Origin: Theristus sp. LFF4_11
Lineage: Eukaryota; Nematoda; Chromadorea; Monhysterida; Xyalidae
DNA length: 64,000 bases
Direction: 5' to 3'
Assembly: GCA_030248135.1 (NCBI GenBank)
Contig: JASANC010001296.1
Coordinates: 1 to 64,000, forward strand
A program made the translations under genes and the position numbers. This document shows, one piece after another, positions 36,028 through 48,900 of this stretch (position 1 is its first letter; each line of letters opens with the position of its first letter). Under the pieces are notes generated by a model that saw only the letters and a program-made list of their open reading frames with translations, had not been told where the DNA came from and did not search any database.

Positions 36028-39000
36028 GGACACATTTCGTGAAACAGAGCATAGTGCTTCTGTTTTTCCTCCCTCTCACGTGATAACAAACTTTTCTCGC
36101 GATGAAACAGCTTTTTTCTTTTTGAATTGTTGTTCCAATACCAAACGAATGGAAAACAGAGAAGTGAAAGGCTGACAGGAAGAAGACACATGGGTATCTG
36201 ATGGCTTCAAAAACTGCGTATCACTCGAATACAGCTGAACTGTTGCTTTTCCTCTGTTTTGTGCATACTTGTTTCCTTTGGTAAGAAACAGAATGAGAAA
36301 GTTCTCAACAATACAGTACGTAAACTCAAGAGTTACAGAGTCCATAAGTTAACCGCTTGAAAACACAGTTTCGTTGGCTGTTTGTTTGTGCAGCACTTCC
36401 ACAATGTCTTCGCTGTGGACACACCATAAATTATGTACGTTGTATGCGTCATAAAATGGTTGTCCAAACCAAAGCGACATGGAAAACAGCTAAACGCTAT
36501 AAACGCTCGAAGCCTAAGACACAGAAATGCAACATTTCTGCGAAATATTCATTTCTGGAGCAATAAAAATACACGAGCAGAAGTTTGACGCCATGTTGCG
36601 TGTGGCAAAATAAGCGCACGAAAACCACAATGTACATACAATGCCGCTTTATGGAGTCATTTGTTTCTGTGTTGAATATGAATGGTTCAGAATGGAAGCA
36701 TGGCATGGTACAAATGTGGTACGCACAACGATACCCATCACACCACTATACTGCAGAGTGCATCAGAAAAAGTCTCCGAGCGGGCGACGCAAATGGTGGA
36801 AAATTTCTACAACACCAGCCAGCCCGCCATTATACCACACACACGTAAAGTTGGCGGCAAATATTTTGCGGTCGCGATTTTCGCGCACAACACAACGAGT
36901 TTGGCACAAACGCCGATGGCGCCTTCTGCCATGGGTGTGTCCCTGAAGAATTCACTCAAGCGTGCCACGATACGGCTGGGGATAGGCGTGACAAGACGAT
37001 TGGCGGGTGCGCAAAGGCCGGCGACAGGAGAAGGGCGATGGCATTGAGGAGACGGCAGCGTCATTTCAGGTGGCACTGTGAGTAGCAATTTGCTGTGGGT
37101 AATTTTTTGTATGGAGATAACATTTTGGCCTACTGTTTAGGCAACAATTTAACGTCTAAAATTTGTTCGCAAAAATTGAGTGTTATTATCGATATACCAC
37201 AACACTTGGTTGCGAAACTTACTTTTCAGCACTTTTCGGGTATTATCGTTACAGGAAGACCGCGTGCACAAAAGTTTCACGCGTTGGGGAAAAGCCGGAC
37301 ACCAAACCAGACGCATGACGTCATCCGACGTCTTTCGTCAGCTACCGTAACCCAAATTTGAATTCCCGCGGATTCTTGAAACGTTTTTCCTATCCCTGTG
37401 TGCAAAGGCATAGAGAACCGGAACCAAAATGAAAGATAATACGTAGCAGAAACTTTTGCGTTCAAATATTGACGTTCCCTAAAATGTTACCAGATTCAAA
37501 GGTATGCCGCCAAATCCTTCCTTTGTTATTTTCAAAATTCGAAGGAGTGTAAGAACTCAGCGAAACAGTCACACATAATTTATTCTGGAGTCTGATGCCG
37601 ATTTTGAGCCAACACAAGCGCAGAAGCGTCCGAGACATGATAATCAAGTGTAGATGCAAACGCGTTGCACCGTAAACCCTTGGCTGTGGTAAACGCGTGG
37701 TTACAAGTTGCATCTTTCAAAGAGCTCTAATGTTTAATTTTTTGAAACCTACAAAATGTTCCCATTTCCCATTGTGTAGTTAAGTGCATTTTTGAAGCTG
37801 AATCATAGAAAACCGTTGTTTTCAAATACGTATACTGTTTACATCACGTACACAGTACCTATTATGTACGTTATCTAGCACTTGTACAATATGAGAATTG
37901 ACGATATAGCTTCTGAACGTATTTTTATCGCGATTTTACACATTCAGAATACTCAGACGGACATAAAAACAGACGTCACTTGCAAAAATGATGAATGAAT
38001 TTTGGGTTTCAGCAAACTTTTTTCTTGCATGGTGCCATGGGATAGAAGTACACAAAATGTACCTTTACCAAGCTAGGTCTCAAACGTCACCGGGGATAAT
38101 GTGAATGAAAAAAACTAAACAAAAAGTCACTGAACTGTGTCATCAAATCTCAACCACTGTGAGAAATGTTCATGTGACACTCGAAAAATATCAAAATGTG
38201 TTTTTAATGAAGTTGGTTTTTATTGTGGCGTGCAAGCGTTACTGACATTTCAGAGCTGCATAAAGACACCGGTGAAAGGCAAAGTGTTGAATTTACCGTT
38301 TCAAAAGAAATTGCAGCTTTGAACAGGAACTTACACAAAAAGACCGCCTACGAATAATCAAGGTCAAAACTCAGAGAATACAAAGTGTACAAATAGAAAC
38401 TAAAAAGACATTGTGCTGTGCAATGTTAGCATCGTGGGTGCAACGAACAACACAGACCCATACTCTTGATTGCGTGCCTGCGAACGGAACAACACGCAAT
38501 GCGCATGGAGGCACATAATGTGCATGTAAACTTTGGAAACATTTTATGAAATTGACAGCCAAGCACTCGTTAGGCCAAATCTGCAACGACAGATACATAC
38601 TAAAAGACAATTGCGCTAAAATTTGATTTGACCATAAAATCAAGCAGGCATGTTGAATAGCAAAAAGCGAAATTCAATCCCAGAACAGAAGACCATGAAG
38701 CACTTGAATTGCACCGAAAGTTACTGCAAATATAATCAAGCACACCACTCTAGTACACGCACGCTAAATAAAAATGTCCGAAGTGGTATGTCCGGTGTCC
38801 TGTCCGTCAGGGTGTCCTGTCTGACGTCATGACCCGCGCGGTGTCTTAGAACTAAAAGTACAGTGACCCATCCGCAGTGAGTAGAGACACCACCCCCGGA
38901 TTTTTATGTATGATCTGTTATTTTGGTGCCGAGCCGAGACTCAATGCGCGCATAGATAGATAGGTAAACAGTTTCATGCATGACGTGGGAATTCAAAAAT

Positions 39001-39590
39001 CATGTCCATTCGCGAGCGAAGCGGAGCGGAGCGGACAGCGGATGCGACATAATATGGCCCGTCGGTCGCTCGCGCTAAAATTCCAAACTTTCTGTGCCTC
39101 GCATTGTGAACATAAAAGGAGCTGAGAATTTTTTCTCCTGCACACAGGTAGACAATCCACAGATACGCTGTGTGCAGCAGAAATTTTTTCGTGGTGATCT
39201 TCTACACACACTGTGTACGCAAAACATCGATTCTGAATAAGCTGTTTCTTATTCTTCTATACCCCTTTTTTTTCGACCATGTCATAAAATGTGTTCGCAG
39301 TTTCAGTGATATAAAGAAAATTCTGACTGTTACGATAAAAACATTTCCTAGGGTAAAAGTCTTCGGGATTTTTAAATTTCACATTCATTTTTTTCTCTGA
39401 TGCTTCCCAAGGCTTCAATTTTGCCTGTTTACACAAAATTACGAAAAAAACCTGTATTTGCGATTTTTGCGCATGAAACAAACCGTTATTTGACAAAACA
39501 ACAAGTTTCCGGGGGTAACCAACAACGGAGAATTTGAATTTGACGTTTATTTTTTGAAAAAACTAAAGGAATTGCAGTTAAATAACTAAA
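36028..39590. other. Gene-poor region
   Basis: No recognised gene. The stretch 36720-37070 is less AT-rich and is open in frames on both strands, but it shows no known domain. A short GCGGAGCGGAGCGG repeat lies near 39017-39035. Confidence 0.45.
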
Positions 39591-40465
39591 ATCGTGACGA
39601 TTTAGGGCGAATCGGCCGTGGAAATTGGCGAAATCAGTCCATAAACGAAAAACAAGAAAAGGGTGTTTTCCAGGGTAATTCAATGCGCTGATCACAGATT
39701 TTGGGTTAGTTTTTTATGTGAGCAACTCTAGATGCTGAATCGTGACGATTTCGGGCGAATCGGCCGTGGAAATCGGCGAAAACGGTCCAGAAACGAAAAA
39801 CAAGAAAAGGGTGTTTTCCAGGGTAATTCAATGCGCTGATCACGGATTTTGGGTTAGTTTTCTTACGTGAGCAACTCTAGATGCTGAATCGCGACGATTT
39901 CGGGCGAATCGGCGGTGGGAATTGGCGAAATCGGTCCATAAACGAAAAACAAGAAAAGGGTGTTTTCCAGGGTAATTCAATGCGCTGATCACGGATTTTG
40001 GATTAATTTTTTATGTGAGCAATTCTAGGTACTGAATCTTAACGATTTCAAGCGAATCGGCCGTGGAAATTGGCGAAATCGGTCCAGAAATGAAAAACAA
40101 AAAAACGTTGTTTTCCATAGTAATTCAATGCGCTGATCACGGATTCTGGGTTAGTTTTCTTATGTGAGCAATTCTAGGTACTGAATCGTGACGATTTCTG
40201 GCGAATCGGCCGTAGAATTTAGCGATACCGGTCCAGAAATGAAAAACAAGAAAACGGTGTTTTCCATGGTAATTCATTGCGCCAATCACAACTTTTGGGT
40301 CAGTTTTCTTGTGTGAGCAATTCTAGGTACTGAATCGTGACGATTTTGGGCAAATCGGCCGTAGAAATAGCATAGGCGAAATCGGCCTAAAAAACGAAAA
40401 ATGAAAAACCTGAGTTTTCCGGGGTTTAGAAGAATGTGTGACCAACGAATTGTGATTTTGGTCCG
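39591..40465. repeat. Satellite: six tandem units of 148-149 bp
   Basis: Unit starts (the ATCGTGACGA-like word) fall at 39591, 39739, 39888, 40036, 40185 and 40334, a spacing of 148 or 149 bp. Each unit holds GGGCGAATCGGCCGTGGAAAT-like, AACAAGAAAA(G/C)GGTGTTTTCCA-like and ATTCAATGCGCTGATCAC words. Units diverge toward the right; units 4 to 6 carry more changes. No open frame is conserved. Confidence 0.93.
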
Positions 40466-40494
40466 ACCTTCGGGGCTTATGTAAAAGTCAGAAT

Positions 40495-40637
40495 ATTATC
40501 TAAAAATGCGGGAGACGCATATAAAAGGAGGAATATGGCCTTGTGTAAGCAGTGAAAGACTTGGCTCGACAACGCTTTTCAAGTCTCTGATGTGGTACAC
40601 ACGGATACAAGTACATAAGAGTCATATTTTTGCGCCG
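40495..40637 (+). repeat. 143-bp TATA-containing unit, left copy
   Basis: Inverted, nearly identical partner of 41351-41493 (one difference seen). The unit begins ATTATCTAAAAATGCGGGAG and has TATAAAAG at 40520-40527. Downstream are a hairpin AGACTTG/CAAGTCT at 40557-40563 and 40580-40586 and an ATATTTTTG word resembling an Sm site near 40624-40632. Similarity stops right after GCGCCG. It could be a terminal repeat of an element or a small RNA gene. Confidence 0.85.
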
Positions 40638-40866
40638 CGTTTGTTTGTTTTTTGAAGCACGCCCCCCACCGGTAGGATTGGGGAATGGACGGCTCACCAT
40701 CCCGTGGAACCAATACCCTCGCCACGTGAGGGGGACAGCCTCTAAGCCCCGCTCTGTCCTGGGGGCACCAGTGATCTTAGCCCGATTTCGGTTTCGGTGG
40801 CCTGCGGTCGCTATATCCCCGGAGGGCAGGGAATCCGAAAGTTTTCGTTTTCGTTTTCGTTTTGCT
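40638..40866. other. GC-rich block with TTTTCG tail, possible retroposon 3' end
   Basis: About 230 bp of unusually GC-rich DNA ending in GTTTTCGTTTTCGTTTTCGT, between the two inverted 143-bp units. The short tandem tail is what a non-LTR retrotransposon 3' end can look like, but no reverse transcriptase is present and no second copy is in the window. Confidence 0.3.
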
Positions 40867-41350
40867 GAAAAGCGTAAAGCGTAAGTTATTTTTTAATTGT
40901 CCTCTTCGATTAAATCTAAAATCACGCCATGTGCGAAATTCTGTAAATTCTGTGCAAAAACAGAAAAATCAGAGATTGCAAAACATTGTTGCATGTAGCT
41001 TTTTCGTTGTTGTTAACGTACGCACCGCTGTGTACACACCAGCACCAGTGACAAAAAGGAGTTGTCTTCCGTTGATTTTCACCTTTTTTACCGGTGTCAT
41101 CTTCAACTAGTGTGGCAGTATAAACCGTCTGTCCCGTGAGTCATTGCCTTTGCCACAGGAGACCTTGCGTTCCGCAATGCTTCTGCGATACAATTTGTCC
41201 TGGACAACCAGTGTCAGCGAGCTAAAGTCTGATTGTTATTTTAGCAGTTTTAGTGGTCGCTAAATGCCCGAAATCCGCAAATGTGAAAGTTTCATTTGTC
41301 TACAATACAAAGTACGAGGGTTGCCATGTGCAACCGAAATCATAAATAAA

Positions 41351-41493
41351 CGGCGCAAAAATATGGCTCTTATGTACTTGTATCCGTGTGTACCACATCA
41401 GAGACTTGAAAAGCGTTGTCGAGCCAAGTCTTTCACTGCTTACACAAGGCCATATTCCTCCTTTTATATGCGTCTCCCGCATTTTTAGATAAT
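41351..41493 (-). repeat. 143-bp TATA-containing unit, right copy
   Basis: Minus-strand copy of 40495-40637, same length, with TATAAAAG in the same place. The two units point toward each other across about 713 bp. No target duplication is visible outside them. Confidence 0.85.
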
Positions 41494-41632
41494 GGTAAAG
41501 TGATCCGAAGTCCCTAAATAGGGCCGGGTCATTTAGGCGATTTTGAACTGCCATACAAAGATTGAAACTGGTTTTCTTTCACGTCTGCAAACGCATTTGA
41601 GTCGCAGAACCTCAAAAATTGGTAATAGCTAC

Positions 41633-41668
41633 GTTAAGTTAAGTTAAGTTAAGTTAAGGTAAGTAAAG
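41633..41668 (+). repeat. Microsatellite (GTTAA)n
   Basis: About seven imperfect copies of GTTAA in tandem. Confidence 0.9.
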
Positions 41669-42620
41669 TTCCGGGACAAAACACCCCAGCGGACAGGATA
41701 GCGAACGTCACTTCTGACCTTTTTGCGTATGCGTCACGTCAGTTGGCCATTCATGTAGAACAGGAGATAACTTACAAATTTGTTTGCAACAAATGACAAA
41801 TGACAAATGACAACTCTCAAGAAACCAACGGTAAATGTCATCACGAATTCATAGATATTTAACTCGCATTTTGAACTGGGAAAATAGATTCCGCACTGCT
41901 GTTGTTGCTTCAATCGCCATCTCATGCCCGAAGACAAAGATGAAGTACCAGGTTTTTGCGCCTTTAGGGCCATAAGTTTGCAATGATCGACAAGAAGAGG
42001 CTGTTAAAAAGTCATCGTTCTCGGGTTCTGGATTTGAATCCAAGAAAACGCGGAAACAAACGCCACAAAACCCATACCCGTAACTGCACTTCAACAATTC
42101 CAAGCATACGCGCAGTTCCACCTCGAAGACTTGTGCAACTCCACTGACACTCTCTGCGGCACAAATCAAATTCAATATTCCGTCATTCCTGGGTTTTTCG
42201 TTTTACTGTACCGCGATCAGAAAATGAGAAAGAGACAGCGGAGACAACAAATGCAATAAAAGTGTCGCGGTCAGACTGAAGTAAAACGAACAATATGCAC
42301 ATCTGGCACAAAAAAATATATAAATTTTTGTTTTCACTCTCTGAACCCACACGTGGTTCTCTGCGGGTTCTTTTTTTGTTTTATGATGAATGCGAGCGCG
42401 CCAGCAAACATCTGCGCGCGGCACATTGTTCAGTCTCAGTTTATCAACTAACGAGCACCCCATTATGCCGGTTGCGGCTACAAATTGGCTTTCATTTTCA
42501 CTTTAGCTTTGCTTCGTGAAAGTTTTGCTTTAAACTCAAGATGTTCAATCATTTTTGCTAAGTTTTTCTCGCGGTTCCGAAGACGAGCCCCTTCTCGTTC
42601 GTCAAAAGTACTTCATTTTT
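41669..42620. other. Intergenic, downstream of contactin
   Basis: No gene recognised. Contains a short tandem of GACAAAT near 41790-41810. Confidence 0.45.
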
Positions 42621-42626
42621 TTTATT
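42621..42626 (-). terminator. Candidate poly(A) signal of contactin
   Basis: AATAAA on the minus strand, about 310 nt past the contactin stop. A candidate only; no transcript evidence. Confidence 0.45.
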
Positions 42627-42935
42627 TTCAAAAACACAAAAAAACGGAAACAACACCCACATTGGACACGAAGAAGGTAAACGGAAAGCACCGGTATTGC
42701 GTTATTGGTTTTTTGTGACAAAATGTGATAAAACCACATATAATTGATTGTGAGGTAACATTACACAAGAGACAGAGTACACATGTATATAGACATCTGG
42801 CTTTCATTTCCAATAGATGAGAATTTTTTTGGTTGTTCACTTTAACAAAAGTCGGGAAAGAAATAATATGGCAGTGTATCACAAAACCCAATCAGCGAAA
42901 GGAAAAAACCAGAAAAAAAGTTTGCCAACAACGTG

Positions 42936-45900
42936 CTACCGAACGTTTGGATATGAGCGATCGGCCAACAGCAAGTGACACAACACGCAAATGCAACCGA
43001 TCAAGCAGCCGTTTGCCGAATACGGCGGCCTCCGCAAAGCCGTGGACGTGCCGGAATGTCTGGACTGTCGATGCGAGACGATTCGGTCGCCGAATCGAAA
43101 CTCGAGCGACTCCGACCAAGGACCGAGGTCGGTGTCCGTGTGCCGGACGGCCAGTTGGATGCGGTAAAAGTTCATAAAGCTGAGGCCGGTCAAGCGCACC
43201 TGTTGCTCCACCCTGGCCGGCCGCGCGCGCACGAACGCGCGTTGCGGGCGTACGGCGGTCTCGCCGTGGTAGATGTGCAGCTGCAAATACAGGGTGATCA
43301 AAGAAAACGGCGCAATTTTTTTTCAAACGCTTCCGGTCTCGCGACTGCATCAATGTGTGAAGCTGAAAATTATAATTGATCACCCTGGTAGTTGCTGGGA
43401 ACGATGCAAACCAGACGAAGCACGGAGGCGCAAACAATAGGAAGATATTGAAAAATTACAAAACGTTTTTTCATCAGCGCACCTCATAGCCAGTGAACAG
43501 CCGCATCGAGCCACGATTCGCGTCATCTGCTGCCACGACCGACCAAGACAACAGAACTGCGTCTGCCTCGAACTCGGCGCTGATGTCGACCACTTTCAAT
43601 ACCGACACTGCACAAAAACAACTGTCGTGCATGTGAAAGATTTTGAAAACCACAAAAATTCAACTGAAAATTCAAAAACATTATGTGAAACGTTTATATT
43701 CGCTGACCTTCCTTCAGAGTGCGAACGAGATGCTCATCACTCGGTACGCTTTGTCTTCCGTTGGCAGTGACTGCAAACAGGCTGCATCGATAAATTGTGT
43801 CCGCCTTCAGGCCACCGACAATGCGCGTCTGTTGAATTGGAATGATCGCGAACCAATGCTGCACCGTGGGCGCTGTGTCGCTGTCGCATTGCATCTGCAC
43901 GAACAATATGCGTTTGTGTGGCAGTCAGAATGTCGCGGAATGTCTGTCGTCACCGCTCGTGGCCTGGTGGTAGTGTGTTAGACTACAGTCTGTGCGCTCG
44001 GGCGATCGAGCCCCGCCGAGGGGTGCATGGGCACTTAACAACAGAGAAAACTCGACAATGGGCGCCCTACTCGACGGCGTTCTGTACGCTTCTCTGGGTT
44101 AGAGCCCTGGCTAAAAGCATCGCCTAAAAATCCCAACAACAGCAACAACAACAAAAAACTAACATCTTCAAAACTCTGAATGGCGATTTTCATAATCACA
44201 ATTAGTGAAAAACCAGTCCACATGAAACACTCACGAGTACGGTGTTCACATCGCTGCAGTGACCAATCTGATTCACAGCACGTTCCCAAGTCACGTTGAC
44301 GGAAGTGGAATTCACCGGCGTCAGTGCACGGATCGATGGCACCACTGTGGGCGCTAGAAATGTTCCAGGTTTGGTTGGTTATTCGAAGCAGATTCATTTG
44401 ATTGACAATGTGTTCGTAATATTTCTTTAGATCTCACTCCCCACCTGCATTTCCAGTAACGACGGTTGCAATACGACTAGCTGGTCCATTCCCATAGCCG
44501 TTATAGGCTCGTAGCAACACCCTGTAGAGAACGCAATGCGCTTGTCCATCAACCGGTCTGCCCGTTCGGATCGTATAGGACGTCTGACTAGGATCAGTGA
44601 TCGGCACCAGTGTTTGAGTGTTCATCGATTCGTTCTCGCTCGTTGCATTTAGTGACGTCCATTCCAGTTTGTATCCGAGCGTCTTGTCGGCCCAATCGCG
44701 TTGCGGTATTCGCTGAAAACCAGTTTATTCACAAACAGTACATGTTCTCATGCTCTCGAGAGATATACGCCAACAAACACGGGCAACCTTTTCTGTTTAT
44801 CATAAAACTTTTAAAATATATTATTGTGGATTTATTCAAACGTGTCCTGACTAAAATGACGTCATTTGCTTTAAAAACGCCCGTTTATCAAAGTACAGGC
44901 ACTAAAATGTCAGTTTGATGTGACTGATTCGACATTCACCATTTGTTTACGGGAAGAAACCGGCCAAACGGAAAGTCTGGTTTGCTGTGAACGGCAAGCG
45001 CATGTTTGGCGGCACATGACGTCATTTCAGTGGGACACGTTTAAAAAAATATGTCATACCTTCCACGTCACCAGTATTTCGCCCGGATTTCTGGTGTCAA
45101 CCGAGACGAGCTCAGGCGCATGCACGGGCGCCGCCGCCAACGTTGTCAGCCAGTCTGACGGAAGACTCGGTGCGCCCCAGTGGGGCGTTTCGTCGCGCGC
45201 GGACACTCGCACCCGAAACGTACTATAAGCGGAGAGACCCGTTTGCCTGCGGTCGATCACCATACGAACGGTGCTGTTGAACTCTGAATGGGTGAAACAG
45301 TGCGTTTTACCTAATTAGAAATCAGGTGCTTTTATCAAAGAATCTGATGCAATACATGTAACTGTGCACACTGGTGTGTCGTATGACTTTCTGGAACGAA
45401 TAAACCCATCTACACCGACCAGCCAGTGTCGCCCAAGTCTCGTTGTCCGACCGTTGCATCTCGATGCGATACCCAGCGACCGGGCGGTTTGCGTCCGCTG
45501 GCGACAGCATCCACGTCAACGAGACGCTGTCGTGACCGGTGACCTAGAAAAAAAGGCTGTTCATCGGAGTTGCAGGTTTTTTATATTTCCCATCCCCACA
45601 CCATTCTACAGAACCATGAAAAATTCTCAATTCAAAAACGTGTAGAGTTTTCCCCACTGATTTCTTTGGATTCAAAAGCTACCATGTTGCAGATAGGGTT
45701 TGTTTCCATCCATTCCATTTCATTTCGCGACAAAGCAGGACACTCCGATAAAACTGTATGAACAGCATGTAGTTCGGAGACGCCAATTCCAAAATATTCT
45801 CGTTTCCCAATGAGCACACACCTTCGCTCGCAAGCGAATCGGCGCCAACAGTCGCCTCCGGACGTTCACAGTGACGGTCGCAGTCGCGTGCGCGCCGGGC

Positions 45901-48900
45901 ACATCGACACGGCACATGAATATCCCGTCAACCGTGTCGTCCACATTGTTCAGTGTCAGTTTCGACTCGTGCGGCCGGTGTTCGAGCAGCGTAATGGACG
46001 GACGGTTTTGCTGAGTGCTCGATTGCAACCGCGTCAACTGCGGCACTTCGTCGATCGGTCGGTCGTTGAACGTCCACTCGATCGCTACGTCCGGGCAGCG
46101 GCGCTCCGTACGCCAGCAGTCGAGCGCCAACTCTACGTGACACCAAAGGGTGGCGGTGGTGCCAAGTGGCAGTTGCAGTCGACGCGGCTCCGTGGAGATG
46201 TGAACAGAGAGTTGCGCTGAAAGCGGTGATTTTTTGTTGTCGGGATTTTTAGGCGATGTTTTTTAGCCAGGGCTAACCCAGAGAAGCGTATAGAACGCGG
46301 TCGAGTCCACGAGGGTGACAATGGAAAGGCCTCCAACGCGCCAAATTTGTGATACGGTCACTTTTGGACGGTAATAAATGAACAAGCATCACAAGTGTGG
46401 TCCGAGTGACGCTAAATGGGTGCATTGACTGTTCGTTACTCGGTGGACGGCACTCAAATCATTTGTGGGTTTTGAAGAACAGCTCTACGACGAATTCTTC
46501 ATAATTGATGTCCAATAAGTGTCAATCAAATTCCACCCTCTCTACCGATGACAACACTCACGCAGTACAATCAACTCGGTGTCCTTAGTGGCGGCGCCAA
46601 AGTGGTTCGCCGCCGTACACGAGTAGCGTCCGGCATCGGAAGTGATCACTGGCAGTACGCGTATGCCGAGTGCGCCTGCGGACTGGTCGGTCAACGGGGT
46701 CAGTCGACCGACGCCGGCGCTGATGATGCGGCCGTCGCGACGCCAGAGCACGCTCGGGAACGGCTCGGACTCCGGGGAGCACGAGAGGTCCTGGAAAGTT
46801 AAGAGGAGATTTGAATCATCTATCGTGATATCGTCAGTTTCGATCTTCTTCTGTTCTGCTTTGTCTTATTCGGCTGGAAAGTGTGTTGCAAGTTAGAAAG
46901 TTGACTGATTCGAAAATCGATTTGCGGCCAGTGTGCCGACACGAACATTCAATTCGGACGGGTCTCTGGAACCAAGTTTTACATAAACGAACCCCTTCTC
47001 GTATCTAAATCACGTTTTTCACAAACGTCATAATTTCAAAAAAAACGATACCGCTTGCGAGCCGGCGACCGCGTACTGAAGCGACATCGGCGGGTGCACA
47101 GGAAACAGCGGCGACACAGCGCGCACAGCCAGGTAACCAGTGGTGATGGCGTGGCCGAACTGATTGCGCACGTGGCACTGGTAGACTCCCGTGTCGCGCC
47201 GCTGCGTGTTCGTGATCACCAGTCTGAATGCAATTGTTGCTGTTGTTGTTGGGATTTTAGGCGATGTTTTTTAGCCAGGGCTAACCCAGAGAAGCGTACA
47301 GAACGCCATTGAGTTGGGCGCCCATCGAGTTTTCTCTGTCATTAAGTGCCTATACACCCGTCGGCGGGGCTCGATGCCCCGAGCGCACAGCCAACAGTCT
47401 AACGCACTACCACCAGGCCACGAGAGTAATGCGAGACCCGAATTCGTGAGATGAAGTGCGACAACAACAACAAACCGATCAAACGCAAATGGTGAAACTG
47501 CAAAAAAAACACCCACAAAGACCAAGAAAACGCACTTGGCGCGGTCGATGTAGAATCGCCGTTGGTCGCCAGGCGGCAACAGGAGTGGAGACAACGGAAC
47601 TCCGTTCAGGAACCACTCGAACTCGCCCGGTGGCTCCGACGCGACGCCGCAGTCGAGTGTGATCGTGCCGTTCGGCGCTATCCGACCGCTGCTCAGGCCG
47701 GACTTCACTTGTGGACGAGCTGATGGAAAACTGCTTGTCGTGTGATTCGTTTTTTTGAATACGAATATGACTTTGAGTTAGAAAATGGCTTGTCGTGTGG
47801 TTCAGTTTTTGGAATACATGCTAGTTTTTGGGTCTTCGATACAGTTTTATTGGAGTTTCCTGCTTTTTCGCGAAATAAAATGGATCGATGGATGGATGGA
47901 ATACGAATAGGACTTTGAGTTGTAATGATGTTTTAGGCGCCCATTTGCGAATGTACCAAACCCACAAAGAGCACTCACAGTTGGCGTGGATCTCGATTTG
48001 CGCCATAGACGAGCCGTGCGCGTTCGACGCAATACACTGATAGGCTCCCAAATGTGCGCGAGTCAACGTGGCGATGCTGAGCACACGATTGAAACTGGTC
48101 AACTTGGTGTCGTTGGTCAACGGGGCACCGATGCGTTTCCATTCATAGTTCGGCGCTGGTCTGACATTTTCAAGCGACATTTAAAACAAGAACTTAAAAA
48201 AAAACAGGACAGAAAACTGATTTTTGAATCAAAATTTCAAAATCAAAACAAGTATTAAAATGAAGTACGGAATAAAATTTTAAAACAAAGACGAAATTTA
48301 AAACGAAAGCAGCGAATGATAACCTTCCAAACGCGAAACACTCCAATTGAACGGCTGCACCGAGTGTCGGCTGCGCGGGCGTCAAGCGAATGAATTCATT
48401 TGGAATGGACGGTCGCACGGACTGCGGCGAGCTGTTGACTAAAAACGAAAGAAAACTCTTTTTTTGCAAAGAGCGACAAATGTCACAAAAACCGCAGTTT
48501 ACCTGAATCATTGGCGACGATCAACCTGAAGAACGGTCCATATCGCCCCGACTGCAGTTCGTTGCTGACGACGCTGCAGGAATACGTGCTCTGATCGGCA
48601 GACGTCACGTACGAGAAGTACAGCGTTCCGTCACTCGCAACGAACACGCGCTCCGTTTGGCGCACGAAATTCTTCACCGATTTATCGTACGTCCACACGA
48701 ATGACATTGTGTCTGAAATGATAAGACATATATGGAATATTGGGATTTTCGTTCAAAAGTTTTTAAAAAAGTTTAAAAATGTTACTCACGCGGAAAGTGA
48801 TCCGGCGGCAGACAGGGAATCTGTTTGCTGACGCCGGCATTTGCGTAGACGTCCAACCGGCTGGTCGGGAAATCACCCACATCTGCAATTGAAATGCAAT

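Noticed and set aside
39591..40465. CRISPR-like array
   Set aside because: The repeat is a contiguous tandem satellite with no short repeat/unique spacer structure, in a eukaryotic genome.
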